Shown: one piece after another, positions 56,249 to 64,000 of the stretch
Numbering within the stretch: the stretch's first letter is position 1
Layout of the letters: each line of letters starts with the position of its first letter
Assembly: GCF_002929705.1 (NCBI RefSeq)
Contig: NZ_PJIN01000004.1
Coordinates: 248,001 to 312,000 of the forward strand
Direction: 5' to 3'
DNA from: Arthrobacter sp. N199823
GTDB taxonomy: Bacteria; Actinomycetota; Actinomycetes; Actinomycetales; Micrococcaceae
Length of the DNA stretch: 64,000 nt
The notes under the pieces: model-generated
Database searches by the model: none
The model's input: the letters and a program-made list of their open reading frames with translations, nothing else
What the model was told of the DNA's origin: nothing
Made by a program: the position numbers and the translations under genes

Positions 56249-56302
56249 CTTTGTGGAGCTTTCGCCGAGCGACCGCATCCGAGCCACCGTGAGAAAAGCG
56301 GG

Positions 56303-57598
56303 CTAGGTAACGGCGTTGCGCCGCTTGAAGTCAGGGGCATCCCACGACCGGGTATCGAGAATATCGCGCAGGATCTCCACCGCGTCCCAAATATCTACAT
56401 AACTCAGGTAGAGCGGGGTGATGCCGAAGCGCAAAACCCCCGGCTCCCGGTAATCTCCGATAACGCCTCGTGCGATGAGTGCGCTCATCACGGCGTAGCC
56501 CTCTGGGTGACTGAAACTCACGTGACTTCCCCTGCGCGCGTGCTCGCTTGGCGTCATGAGTTCCAGCGAGTGATCGCCGCAACGCTGTTGGACGAGCGTG
56601 ATGAACAAATCGGTCATGGCCAGGGATTTGGCGCGGAGTGCTTCCACACCGACGTCGAGCATGATGTCGAGTCCCGTTTCCACCATGGCCATCGCCGTGA
56701 CCGGCTGAGTGCCACAGAGAAATCGATTGATGGAAGGAGCCGGCGTATAGGAATCCGCCATCGCGAAGGGATTGGCATGCGACCACCAGCCAGCCAACGG
56801 CTGCCAAAAACGCTCCTGGTGCCGGACGTTGACCCAAATGAATGCTGGTGAACCCGGCCCACCATTGAGGTACTTATACGTACATCCCACAGCGTAGTCA
56901 GCATCCGCACCGACAAGGTCAAGAGGGACGGCCCCGGCGGCATGTGCCAGATCCCAGACCGCCAAAGCACCGACGGCGTGGGCTTGGGCACTCACCTCTG
57001 CCATGTCCCACATGGCCCCCGTTCTGTAGTTGACGTGGGATAGCGCGATGACCGCCGTCGATTCATCGAGAGCCTGGCTCAGCGGCAACTCATCATCAAG
57101 CAGCCGCACCTCGTAGCGAACACCTGTTTCCTGGCTCATAGTGTTCAGGAAGTCAGTGATCCCTTCTGCAATGTAGACGTCCGAGGGAAAATTGTCGCGT
57201 TCAGTCACAATGACGCGTTTCTCAGGGTGGTCCACCTGCTGAATACGAATGGCCGAGGCGAGGGCCTTGAAGAGGTTCAGGCTGGTTGTGTCGGTAACTA
57301 CTGTCTGACCTTTGCCAGCGCCGATGAGCTTCGCCAACTTGTCCCCCAAACGTCCTGGGAGATCAAACCAACCGGCTGTGTTCCAACTGCGAATGAGGCC
57401 AACGCCCCATTCCTCGGTGACAACTTCTTGGATACGCTCCAAAGCGCCGACCGGGCGTGGACCCAGAGAATTTCCGTCAAGATAGATAACTCCCGGTGGC
57501 AGGATAAACCGCCCCTTGAATCGGGCCAGAGAATCGGTCTCATCAGCGGCGAGGCAGTCTTTACGTTCACTACGGGCGGCGAGGCCATTCAACGTCAT
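56303..57598 (-). CDS. kynU: Kynureninase
   Basis: PLP enzyme cleaving kynurenine to anthranilate and alanine in tryptophan breakdown. The 431 residues show [17 protein letters not shown] near the N-terminus, the Asp/His region [15 protein letters not shown], the PLP lysine in [18 protein letters not shown] and [16 protein letters not shown] 57598 follows CAGGAGTAAAG. A ruined Lrp-type regulator gene lies divergently next to it and was probably its regulator. Confidence 0.93.
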   Translation of the reverse strand: MTLNGLAARSERKDCLAADETDSLARFKGRFILPPGVIYLDGNSLGPRPVGALERIQEVVTEEWGVGLIRSWNTAGWFDLPGRLGDKLAKLIGAGKGQTVVTDTTSLNLFKALASAIRIQQVDHPEKRVIVTERDNFPSDVYIAEGITDFLNTMSQETGVRYEVRLLDDELPLSQALDESTAVIALSHVNYRTGAMWDMAEVSAQAHAVGALAVWDLAHAAGAVPLDLVGADADYAVGCTYKYLNGGPGSPAFIWVNVRHQERFWQPLAGWWSHANPFAMADSYTPAPSINRFLCGTQPVTAMAMVETGLDIMLDVGVEALRAKSLAMTDLFITLVQQRCGDHSLELMTPSEHARRGSHVSFSHPEGYAVMSALIARGVIGDYREPGVLRFGITPLYLSYVDIWDAVEILRDILDTRSWDAPDFKRRNAVT

Positions 57599-57684
57599 CT
57601 TTACTCCTGTGGATTCTGCCAACGCAACACAGCCGCGCGAGCTATCCACACCGTAGAATAAACATCAATCCGGAACAAGATGTA

Positions 57685-58093
57685 TTGAATAATCAGCAAG
57701 AATTGGTGGCAAATCTGATGTTCAATTCAGAATTGATACGCGATCACCGGAGTCACCTGCATCCCGTTCGGCTGGATGAATCAGACCTGATCATCCTGCG
57801 TGAGCTCTACAGTGACGCCCGCATGCCCAACAACATCTTGGCAGCACGCGCAAACTTAGCGCCCTCGACCTGTCTCAACAGAGTTGAGAATATTACGTGA
57901 AGACGGAATCATCCGTGGATTCCACACAGATATCGATTTGCGCGGCCTAGGCCTGAACGGTGGGGGCCATGATCACCTCCTGCACGTGGTCTGCGCCAGC
58001 ACAAGGCACCTGCGGGACTTCGTCGCTCTCAACCTTGGCAGCAATCAAGCATTCGTTAGTACTGCAACGACCTTGATCTTTGAGCAGTTCTAG
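57685..58093 (+). pseudogene. Lrp/AsnC-family regulator gene, frameshifted and internally deleted
   Basis: The first frame has an intact HTH: LDESDLIILRELYSDARMPNNILAARANLAPSTCLNRV. An extra G at about 57893 shifts the frame; the other frame resumes RILREDGIIRGFHTDIDLRGLGLN. It then jumps to GGHDHLLHVVCASTRHLRDFV, which is late in the effector domain, so about 40–50 residues are missing. It ends LIFEQF at 58093. Divergent from kynU, hence probably a former kynurenine-responsive regulator. Confidence 0.85.
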
Positions 58094-59010
58094 GATGCCA
58101 GAGTAATCCTTGCATTCTGCCCCGGATCTGCCGAAGCCAACACGGTGGCGCCACTGCTGGTATTCGACACCGGAAAGAAGCCTGCACCGGCAAGCGCACC
58201 GAGGATCAGCTCTGGCACATTGCCGTCCAGCGGCACCACGCCAAACGAAGGCCCAGCACCGTCCGGTTGCAAGGCACTAATGCTGGCCTGCTCCCCCACC
58301 GCATGCTGGAGGCGTGCCAGCATCCTGGCATTCGACGCTGGCTCTGCGTCAAGCCTTGGCGTGCCAAGCAGTCCATCAGCCGAAGAATTGTGAGCACGTC
58401 CCACAGTTAGGTTCTCGGCGAATGGCATCAGCCGTCCATACCAAAGAGAGTCCAAGGCCGCGACTGCTTCTTCGCGTGTGCCATCATTGACCAGCACAAC
58501 ATCGGCCACGGCCGCGCGGTCTTCGTCGGTTGCCTGGGCTGTCATACGTGCCAGTGCATCCTCCCGGGACATGCCCCGGTCACGGATCATACGCTCAAGC
58601 CGCAGCTCCCGAGGGGCTTGCGCCACCACTACCAGGTGATAGTTGGGGCCTTGCCCGGACTCGACCAGCAGCGGGATGTCTTGGACAACAATGGCGCCGG
58701 GACCGGCGTCGGCCTTCAAGGCATTTGCGGCGGCCCGCACCAACGGGTGAGTGATGGCATTCAACGCAGCGAGTTCCGTTTTATCGGAAAAGACCCGGGC
58801 ACCCAGAGCGGCGCGATTCAGCGAGCCATCCGGGAGCAGGATTTCGGATCCGAAATGATCAACGACGGCGGCCAGCCCGGCAGTGCCGGGGGCCACCACT
58901 TCGCGGGCCAGCTGGTCGGCGTCAATGAGCACAGCGCCCAGCTCACGGAAACGGGCGGCCAGCAGCGATTTGCCGGCGGCGATGCCGCCGGTCAGTCCAA
59001 GTGAAAGCAT
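58090..59010 (-). CDS. coaE: Dephospho-CoA kinase with C-terminal extension
   Basis: Last step of coenzyme A synthesis. The first 200 residues are CoaE: LGLTGGIAAGKSLLAARF, LIDADQLAREVVAPGT, DIPLLVES and RMIRDRGMSREDAL. A further ~105 residues (RLMPFAENLTVGRAHNSS... onward) are not part of standard CoaE; actinobacterial CoaE often carry an added C-terminal domain. It runs 4 bp into the Lrp pseudogene on the other strand. Confidence 0.95.
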   Translation of the reverse strand: MLSLGLTGGIAAGKSLLAARFRELGAVLIDADQLAREVVAPGTAGLAAVVDHFGSEILLPDGSLNRAALGARVFSDKTELAALNAITHPLVRAAANALKADAGPGAIVVQDIPLLVESGQGPNYHLVVVAQAPRELRLERMIRDRGMSREDALARMTAQATDEDRAAVADVVLVNDGTREEAVAALDSLWYGRLMPFAENLTVGRAHNSSADGLLGTPRLDAEPASNARMLARLQHAVGEQASISALQPDGAGPSFGVVPLDGNVPELILGALAGAGFFPVSNTSSGATVLASADPGQNARITLAS

Positions 59011-59059
59011 GAGTCCATAATAGCCAGCACCTGCAGCGGCGCAGGCAATGATTCGTGGC

Positions 59060-59209
59060 TCAGCTTTTTGGGGCGCCTGCCGGGGCGACGATGTGGTTTA
59101 TCTGAAACACGTTGCCGGGATCGCAGTACACCTTCATCCGTACCAGCCGCGCGGAGTCATCACCGATGACCTGCACACCCGAACTGGGGTTCAGCTCCTC
59201 CCGGTAGTT
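59060..59209 (-). pseudogene. C-terminal fragment of an FAD-linked oxidase (BBE-type)
   Basis: About 50 codons without a start: KNYREELNPSSGVQVIGDD, then ARLVRMKVYCDPGNVFQINH. This matches the very C-terminus (berberine-bridge-like BBE segment) of FAD-linked oxidases. The frame is cut where GrpB ends. It is a remnant left by deletion or insertion. Confidence 0.7.
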
Positions 59210-59210
59210 C

Positions 59211-59822
59211 TTAGTCCTTGAGTAGACCCGTGGCAATGAACGCTCTACGGTAAATCTCTTTGATGACGATTTCCTTGCGTGCGTTGTACTGCATGGAGTG
59301 TTCGCCAGCGGCCCGTGACAACGCAGCCGCCCCAAGCTTGGTTTCTGCGTAGAGCAGACGATCGTCAGGATTGCCACGGAGCCAGTCGCGGAAGATTCGA
59401 TGCTTGATAACCTCGGGACTGTCATAGCCAAAGACGTGCAGATGGCACGCTGGCTCCGCGTGACGCAGGAGGCGATGGCCAAACCACCAAGGTTCCCGAA
59501 CCCGTAGTTCGAATCCGGCACGTTCAAGGGCCGGAACGTATGACGCCTCATCGTTGGGGTCGGCAACGATCAGGTCAATGTCGATAATTGCTTTGGCAGG
59601 GAGGCCTGGAACGGAAGTAGACCCAACATGTTCAATGGCCAGTGCGTGCCATCCCAGAGCTTCCTTGATCTGCTTATCGAGCACCTGGAATTGCCCGGGC
59701 CATACATTACTCCAGTCGACGATGTCGACATTCAGTGACGGTCCGGCGCCAGAAACATAGGGGCATTGTCCTTCGGGAACAGTCGGTTCGTGAAACGTCA
59801 CGATGTCGTTGGCGTGTGGCAT
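59211..59822 (-). CDS. GrpB/UPF0157 family protein
   Basis: A 203-residue protein of the nucleotidyltransferase-like GrpB family: AIEHVGSTSVPGLPAKAIIDIDLIVAD, HRLLRHAEPACHLHVF, IFRDWLRGNPDDRLLYAETK. In some actinobacteria this domain is fused to CoaE; here it stands alone next to coaE. Function unknown. Confidence 0.9.
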   Translation of the reverse strand: MPHANDIVTFHEPTVPEGQCPYVSGAGPSLNVDIVDWSNVWPGQFQVLDKQIKEALGWHALAIEHVGSTSVPGLPAKAIIDIDLIVADPNDEASYVPALERAGFELRVREPWWFGHRLLRHAEPACHLHVFGYDSPEVIKHRIFRDWLRGNPDDRLLYAETKLGAAALSRAAGEHSMQYNARKEIVIKEIYRRAFIATGLLKD

Positions 59823-60019
59823 GACTCTATTCTTACTGATCCATGCCATTTCTGAGCTCGGCACCACACTTTGGGCAGCAAACCTCCCCTAACGCCGGGG
59901 CCTGGTCCGTCCGGCAAAACCCGCTATGGAGCTACCGCCGGAGTGGTCTCGAAAGATAATGGTGGAGGCCTGTGGCGCTCACGCTTTGACGAGTGTGAGC
60001 GAAACGTCTACCGCTCAGA

Positions 60020-61048
60020 TCACGCCAGTGTTTGTTCTAGGTATTGCTCCGTTTCGTTGAACACTAGATGGCCTTGGGCACCGTTGACAATCGGAAGTTG
60101 TGGCGGAACATGACCGCATTCCACATTTCCGATGATGGGTACTCCGAGCATTCCCAGGGCATCAAGGACTGCCTCGGTCTGGGTGAGCGATGCCGAATCA
60201 GGAGCGCCGGTGCGTCCGACGAGAATGGCTGTGGCTCCATCGAAGAATCCGGCCAAGCGCATGCCGTGAAGATGTCGGCAAATCGTCGTGGCCTCAACGC
60301 TCGAGGCTTCTATATAGATGATCAAGGAATCAGCTGGGTCCTTCCGCAAGGCCTCAGTGCTGAGGTATGGGGTGCCGGCAAGGTTGACCATTGTCTCAAT
60401 GCAGCCACCGATCAGACGGCCTTTGACACTCACCTCGCTCTTGCCCTTGTCGAGACGTTCCCAGGCCCCGGCGCCGTTCCATGCATTTTCGGTTATTTCG
60501 GGATTGTTCTCCCAATCGTCCCAGTCATTGACACGGTAAACGCCCGGCGATGCTTGCTTGAAACGTGCGCCTGTGGGCAGCGAGGCAATATCGAGCCACG
60601 ACTTCAACGATTCCGGGACATTATATGGACTGTCCATGAGATTGCTCCCGTGGAGTGTTGCCAGGCCAGTCCGGAGCGTGATCGGAGTGAGCAACGTTGA
60701 GATATCGGAATAGCCTACGAACCATGTCGGTTCCGCGGTAGCGATTGCCTCGAAATCTAGGTGAGGCATCAGATCGATAGCGGTTGCTCCTCCCCACGGA
60801 GGAATAATGGCCCGGATTTTCGGATCCAGAAGCATCCTCATGAGTTCCTTGGCACGCTGTTCTAGGGGCGCGCTGACGTGTGTGGAGCCGTCCATGCAGT
60901 CGCCCACGTCCACGGCGAACCCGCGGTCACGTAGTTGCTGTACGGCAAAGTCAAAACGTCCCAGAAGCGATTCGGGTACACCGCTCGACGGGGACGTAAC
61001 ACCAATGTGGTCGCCAGCTACTAGTGGCCGGGGGTATCGAATCTCCAT
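60020..61048 (-). CDS. S66 LD-carboxypeptidase / MccF-like protein
   Basis: A 342-residue S66 peptidase: VTSPSSGVPE at the start, the Ser nucleophile in WFVGYSDIS, Glu in IYIEASSVE and His in VECGHVPPQLP. The length and motifs fit MccF, which cleaves microcin C-type aspartyl/glutamyl adenylates and gives immunity; murein LD-carboxypeptidase is the other reading. It is cytoplasmic (no signal peptide). Isolated gene. Confidence 0.88.
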   Translation of the reverse strand: MEIRYPRPLVAGDHIGVTSPSSGVPESLLGRFDFAVQQLRDRGFAVDVGDCMDGSTHVSAPLEQRAKELMRMLLDPKIRAIIPPWGGATAIDLMPHLDFEAIATAEPTWFVGYSDISTLLTPITLRTGLATLHGSNLMDSPYNVPESLKSWLDIASLPTGARFKQASPGVYRVNDWDDWENNPEITENAWNGAGAWERLDKGKSEVSVKGRLIGGCIETMVNLAGTPYLSTEALRKDPADSLIIYIEASSVEATTICRHLHGMRLAGFFDGATAILVGRTGAPDSASLTQTEAVLDALGMLGVPIIGNVECGHVPPQLPIVNGAQGHLVFNETEQYLEQTLA

Positions 61049-61210
61049 GAATTCATACTTGCATGCCTAGGGGAGCATCCAAAAAGGCTTCGCGAGTGAG
61101 ACGGTACTGGAGCGCCAGAGTCCAGATCCTTCACGACTATTGCGGCCATAAGCCCGAGTGATTGGTCATGCCATAGGGCGCCGGCGCACGCCCGCGGATA
61201 GGATGGCATC

Positions 61211-61939
61211 GTGACAATTTCCCCAGCGACACCCGGGCCGAACAGCTACACAACACTGGCATCCGGGCCCGACTTTCGGCACGAAATTTCCATCAAACGC
61301 TCGCGGTTCATCACAGTGCTGCGCCGGGTTGAGCAGGAATCCTCCGCACGGGAACTGGTCACCGAATTGCGTAAGGAATTCTACGACGCCAGGCACCACT
61401 GCTCAGCCTTTGTCATTGGCGCCGATCGCAGCATCCAGCGCTCTAATGACGACGGCGAACCCTCCGGTACCGCAGGGACCCCCATGTTGGATGCGCTCAT
61501 CAAAAGGGAGATCCGCACGCCGTCTACAAAAGGCACCACCGCACACGGTGCCGCCGATCTCAGCGACGTGTGCGCCGTCGTCGTGCGCTACTTTGGTGGC
61601 ATCCTGCTCGGTGCCGGAGGGCTGGTGCGGGCCTACTCTGAATCAGTCAGTACGGCTCTGGAGCTGGTCCCGCTGGCACGTAGGGAACGGCTTAAACTGT
61701 TCACTGTGGCCGTGCCCCACGCAGATGCTGGACGGCTGGAGAATGATCTGCGCGGCGCTGGCTATGTCATGACGGGCAACACTTACGACGGCGCCAGTAC
61801 TCACCTTGGCCTGGCCATGTCCGACGACGAGCAGGTCATTATCGATGCTATGGAACGGCTCGCTTCACTCACCGCTGGCCGGTGCACACTGATTCCCACC
61901 GGCACCGACTGGGTGGACACAGCCCTGCTATCAAGATGA
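61211..61939 (+). CDS. YigZ/IMPACT (UPF0029) family protein
   Basis: A 242-residue protein: IKRSRFITVLRRVEQE, FYDARHHCSAFVIG, SNDDGEPSGTAGTPML, VVVRYFGGILLGAGGLVRAY, and a C-terminal DUF1949-like domain. Family role is not settled (ribosome-linked in part). GTG start at 61211. Confidence 0.93.
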   Translation: MTISPATPGPNSYTTLASGPDFRHEISIKRSRFITVLRRVEQESSARELVTELRKEFYDARHHCSAFVIGADRSIQRSNDDGEPSGTAGTPMLDALIKREIRTPSTKGTTAHGAADLSDVCAVVVRYFGGILLGAGGLVRAYSESVSTALELVPLARRERLKLFTVAVPHADAGRLENDLRGAGYVMTGNTYDGASTHLGLAMSDDEQVIIDAMERLASLTAGRCTLIPTGTDWVDTALLSR

Positions 61940-61967
61940 GCTTCCCTGAAACCGTCTGCTAACGTCC

Positions 61968-62645
61968 CTACCGCAGCGGGTAACTGCCCTGCGGACGGTT
62001 AGGCGGAAACTTCTCATAGCGGACGCCCCTCGGGTTGCTTGGCAGAGCGGCCAAAATATAGACAACTAAGGCGCCTGCATAAGGAATCAAGGCTAGAGCA
62101 AGAAGCCCACCACTCATGTTGGCGTCATGAAACCGCCGAACGAACAGAGCCAGTGTTGGCACCACGGTGCCCAACACGAAGAGTACGTAGACGAACATCA
62201 TCAGTCCGCCCAGGAATCCAGCAACGCCGCCGCCATTTCCTGTTCCGAAGATGCTGACCACAAGGAGCAATCCCCACAAGATCAACTGCATCCACCAGAA
62301 TTCACTGCGTGTGGAACGGCCACTAAAGGTGGCATATTGCTTGAAATAGCTCTTAACGGCGCCAACCAGCCCTGTGTACTGCCCATGTTGCTGCGCGGGA
62401 GCATAGGGGGCTTGAGCCGTCGGCTGCATCTGCGGATGTGCCGCATACGCCGGAGGCTGCGGCGTCGCTGCTTGTTGAGGGACCTGAGGCGCAGGCTGCT
62501 GGCCCGGGGCCACGTACGGGCGCGGAACATCTTGTGACGGCGGAGGTGTTGCCGGGCTGAAATAGCCGGGGGTTACATGCCCAGCAGACGGCGGGGTGTA
62601 AGGACCGGGATTATTTTGGTCCCCTCCCGGATAGTTTGTTGGCAT
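61968..62645 (-). CDS. DUF805 family membrane protein
   Basis: A 225-residue protein: Pro/Gln-rich N-terminus (residues 1–100) and a DUF805 domain with YFKQYATFSGRSTRSEFWW and RRFHDANMSGG, and four helices. ATG 62645 has GGGGAG 7 nt upstream; the ATG further upstream has no site. Function unknown. Confidence 0.88.
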   Translation of the reverse strand: MPTNYPGGDQNNPGPYTPPSAGHVTPGYFSPATPPPSQDVPRPYVAPGQQPAPQVPQQAATPQPPAYAAHPQMQPTAQAPYAPAQQHGQYTGLVGAVKSYFKQYATFSGRSTRSEFWWMQLILWGLLLVVSIFGTGNGGGVAGFLGGLMMFVYVLFVLGTVVPTLALFVRRFHDANMSGGLLALALIPYAGALVVYILAALPSNPRGVRYEKFPPNRPQGSYPLR

Positions 62646-62797
62646 GTGCTGCTCCCCCGATGTTTGTGCGTGTGGTGTCATGATCATATCTTTGCTCACT
62701 GACAAAGTTCTCAGCGAGCGGCTCCTATGACGGGCTTTCGCCTTGGAAACCCTTGGACCACCGTGGAAACAGAACTAATAGCTCTACGCGTTAAGCA

Positions 62798-62832
62798 AGT
62801 GTGGGCCCCAGCCAATGGCTAGGACCCACACT
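62798..62832 (-). terminator. Terminator after rpsA
   Basis: AGTGTGGGCCCCAGCC pairs with GGCTAGGACCCACACT (two mismatches, 3-nt loop), about 50 bp after the rpsA stop codon; TTGCTT follows on the minus strand. Confidence 0.7.
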
Positions 62833-62882
62833 CAAGTCAGCAGCACTGCGTTTTCACACAGCCATGCTTACCTGTGCCGAAA

Positions 62883-64000
62883 TTAGTTTCCGGTCAGCTT
62901 TTCGCGCAGAGCAGCAAGTGCCTCGTCGGAAGCCAGCGTGCCGGCACCTGACTCGGTTGCAGCAGGCTCGGAGGAGTAGGAAGTCCCTGCGGACTCGCCA
63001 CCTTCACCGGCGTTGTCGGCAGCTGCATCTTCTGCGGCGTGCTCGGCAACCTGCTTCTTGTGGGACTCCCAGCGAGCCTGAGCGTCAGCGTACTGCTGCT
63101 CCCAGACGGAGCGCTGAGTCTCGTAGCCTTCAAGCCACTCGTTGGACTCGGAATCGAAGCCCTCCGGGTACTTGTAGTTGCCTTCTTCGTCGTACTCAGC
63201 AACCATGCCGTAGAGTGCGGGATCGAACTCGGTGGAGTCGACGTCAACACCCTCGTTGGCCTGCTTGAGGGACAGCGAGATCCGGCGGCGTTCCAGGTCG
63301 ATGTCGATGACCTTGACGAACAGTTCGTCACCAACGGAGACAACCTGCTCGGCCAGCTCAACGTGGCGCACGGCCAGCTCGGAGATGTGAACGAGGCCTT
63401 CGATGCCGTCTTCAACGCGAACGAACGCACCGAACGGAACCAGCTTGGTGACCTTACCCGGTACAACCTGCCCGAGGGCGTGGGTGCGGGCGAAGGTCTG
63501 CCACGGGTCTTCCTGCGTAGCCTTGAGCGAGAGCGATACACGCTCGCGGTCCAGGTCAACTTCGAGAACCTCAACGGTGACTTCCTGGCCAACTTCGACA
63601 ACCTCAGACGGGTGGTCGATGTGCTTCCAGGACAGCTCGGAAACGTGCACGAGGCCGTCTACGCCGCCCAGGTCAACGAATGCACCGAAGTTGACGATGG
63701 AGGAAACAACGCCGGGACGAACCTGACCCTTTTCCAGCTTGTTGAGGAACGTGGAGCGAACCTCGGACTGGGTCTGCTCGAGCCAAGCACGGCGGGACAG
63801 AACAACGTTGTTGCGGTTCTTGTCCAGCTCGATGATCTTGGCTTCGATCTGCTGACCGATGTAGGGAGCCAGGTCGCGCACGCGGCGCATCTCGACCAGC
63901 GATGCGGGCAAGAAGCCGCGCAGGCCGATGTCGAGGATAAGTCCACCCTTGACCACTTCGATGACGGTACCGGTAACGACACCATCTTCTTCCTTGACCT
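62883..64000 (-). CDS. rpsA: 30S ribosomal protein S1, C-terminal part (cut by window edge)
   Basis: mRNA-binding ribosomal protein. At least three S1 (OB-fold) repeats are visible: GTVIEVVKGGLILDIGLRGF, GVVSSIVNFGAFVDLGGVDGLVHVSELSW and GKVTKLVPFGAFVRVEDGIEGLVHISELA, followed by an acidic alanine-rich tail ending REKLTGN. The N-terminal repeat(s) lie past position 64000. A terminator follows. Confidence 0.96.
   Translation of the reverse strand, partial: VKEEDGVVTGTVIEVVKGGLILDIGLRGFLPASLVEMRRVRDLAPYIGQQIEAKIIELDKNRNNVVLSRRAWLEQTQSEVRSTFLNKLEKGQVRPGVVSSIVNFGAFVDLGGVDGLVHVSELSWKHIDHPSEVVEVGQEVTVEVLEVDLDRERVSLSLKATQEDPWQTFARTHALGQVVPGKVTKLVPFGAFVRVEDGIEGLVHISELAVRHVELAEQVVSVGDELFVKVIDIDLERRRISLSLKQANEGVDVDSTEFDPALYGMVAEYDEEGNYKYPEGFDSESNEWLEGYETQRSVWEQQYADAQARWESHKKQVAEHAAEDAAADNAGEGGESAGTSYSSEPAATESGAGTLASDEALAALREKLTGN

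Overview
The window looks like a chromosomal segment of a high-GC actinobacterium, most likely an Arthrobacter-type member of the Micrococcaceae. The evidence is the gene order uvrC–rapZ–yvcK-like–whiA and gapA–pgk–tpiA, an actinobacterial-type LexA (SOS) box before uvrA, a Ski2-like helicase of the type common in Actinobacteria, CoaE with an extra C-terminal domain, and GTG starts in several core genes. The assignment rests on protein and order recognition only; no database was searched.

Layout. (1) 1–15.7 kb, almost entirely minus strand, is core housekeeping: tpiA (partial), pgk, gapA, sodA, whiA, a YvcK/CofD-like protein, rapZ, map, a small divergent XRE regulator, uvrC, a PlsC acyltransferase, a HAD phosphatase and uvrA. 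(2) 15.3–19.4 kb is an operon of two ABC exporter half-transporters and a YtrA-type GntR regulator. (3) 19.8–25.7 kb is a sulfur-scavenging block: acsA–sfnG–metY–CoA-binding protein on minus, and a flavin reductase divergent on plus that could supply reduced FMN to SfnG. (4) 25.8–36.3 kb holds a sarcosine-oxidase-like gene and a long minus-strand operon: peptide-type ABC importer, a GGT-family enzyme without a signal peptide, a FadR-type GntR regulator, a trans-aconitate methyltransferase-like gene and a PIG-L deacetylase. A candidate operator overlaps the likely promoter of this operon. (5) 36.3–41.5 kb is plus strand: DUF1275 membrane protein, large helicase, GNAT and proline-iminopeptidase-like hydrolase. 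(6) 41.6–52.3 kb is an accessory zone of small genes on both strands (AAA ATPase, XRE plus membrane protein, Imm-5-like, Clp-N only, nucleotidyltransferase, GNATs, hypothetical proteins), some of them broken. (7) 52.6–64 kb returns to core genes: VOC protein, uvrB, DUF4190 protein, kynU with a ruined Lrp-type neighbour, coaE, GrpB, an LD-carboxypeptidase/MccF-like protein, a YigZ-type protein, DUF805 and rpsA (partial).

The most unusual signal is in region 6. A short hairpin-forming sequence, consensus about CGTCCCGTAGAGCGTTCCCC, recurs in one orientation at the right-hand edge of nearly every one- or two-gene unit, whatever the gene strand. That arrangement resembles a cassette array punctuated by a recombination site, but no recombinase is present here and the core does not match a classical integron attC. 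A second family, GC-rich hairpins sharing CGAGGGACCC, sits just after map, plsC, uvrA and uvrB and probably serves as terminators.

Decay is visible in four places: a nonsense codon in a DUF6176-like gene, a 5-bp duplication that shifts the frame of a conserved hypothetical gene, a frameshifted and internally deleted Lrp/AsnC gene, and a C-terminal scrap of an FAD-linked oxidase. No rRNA, tRNA, CRISPR array, prophage or intact insertion sequence was seen.
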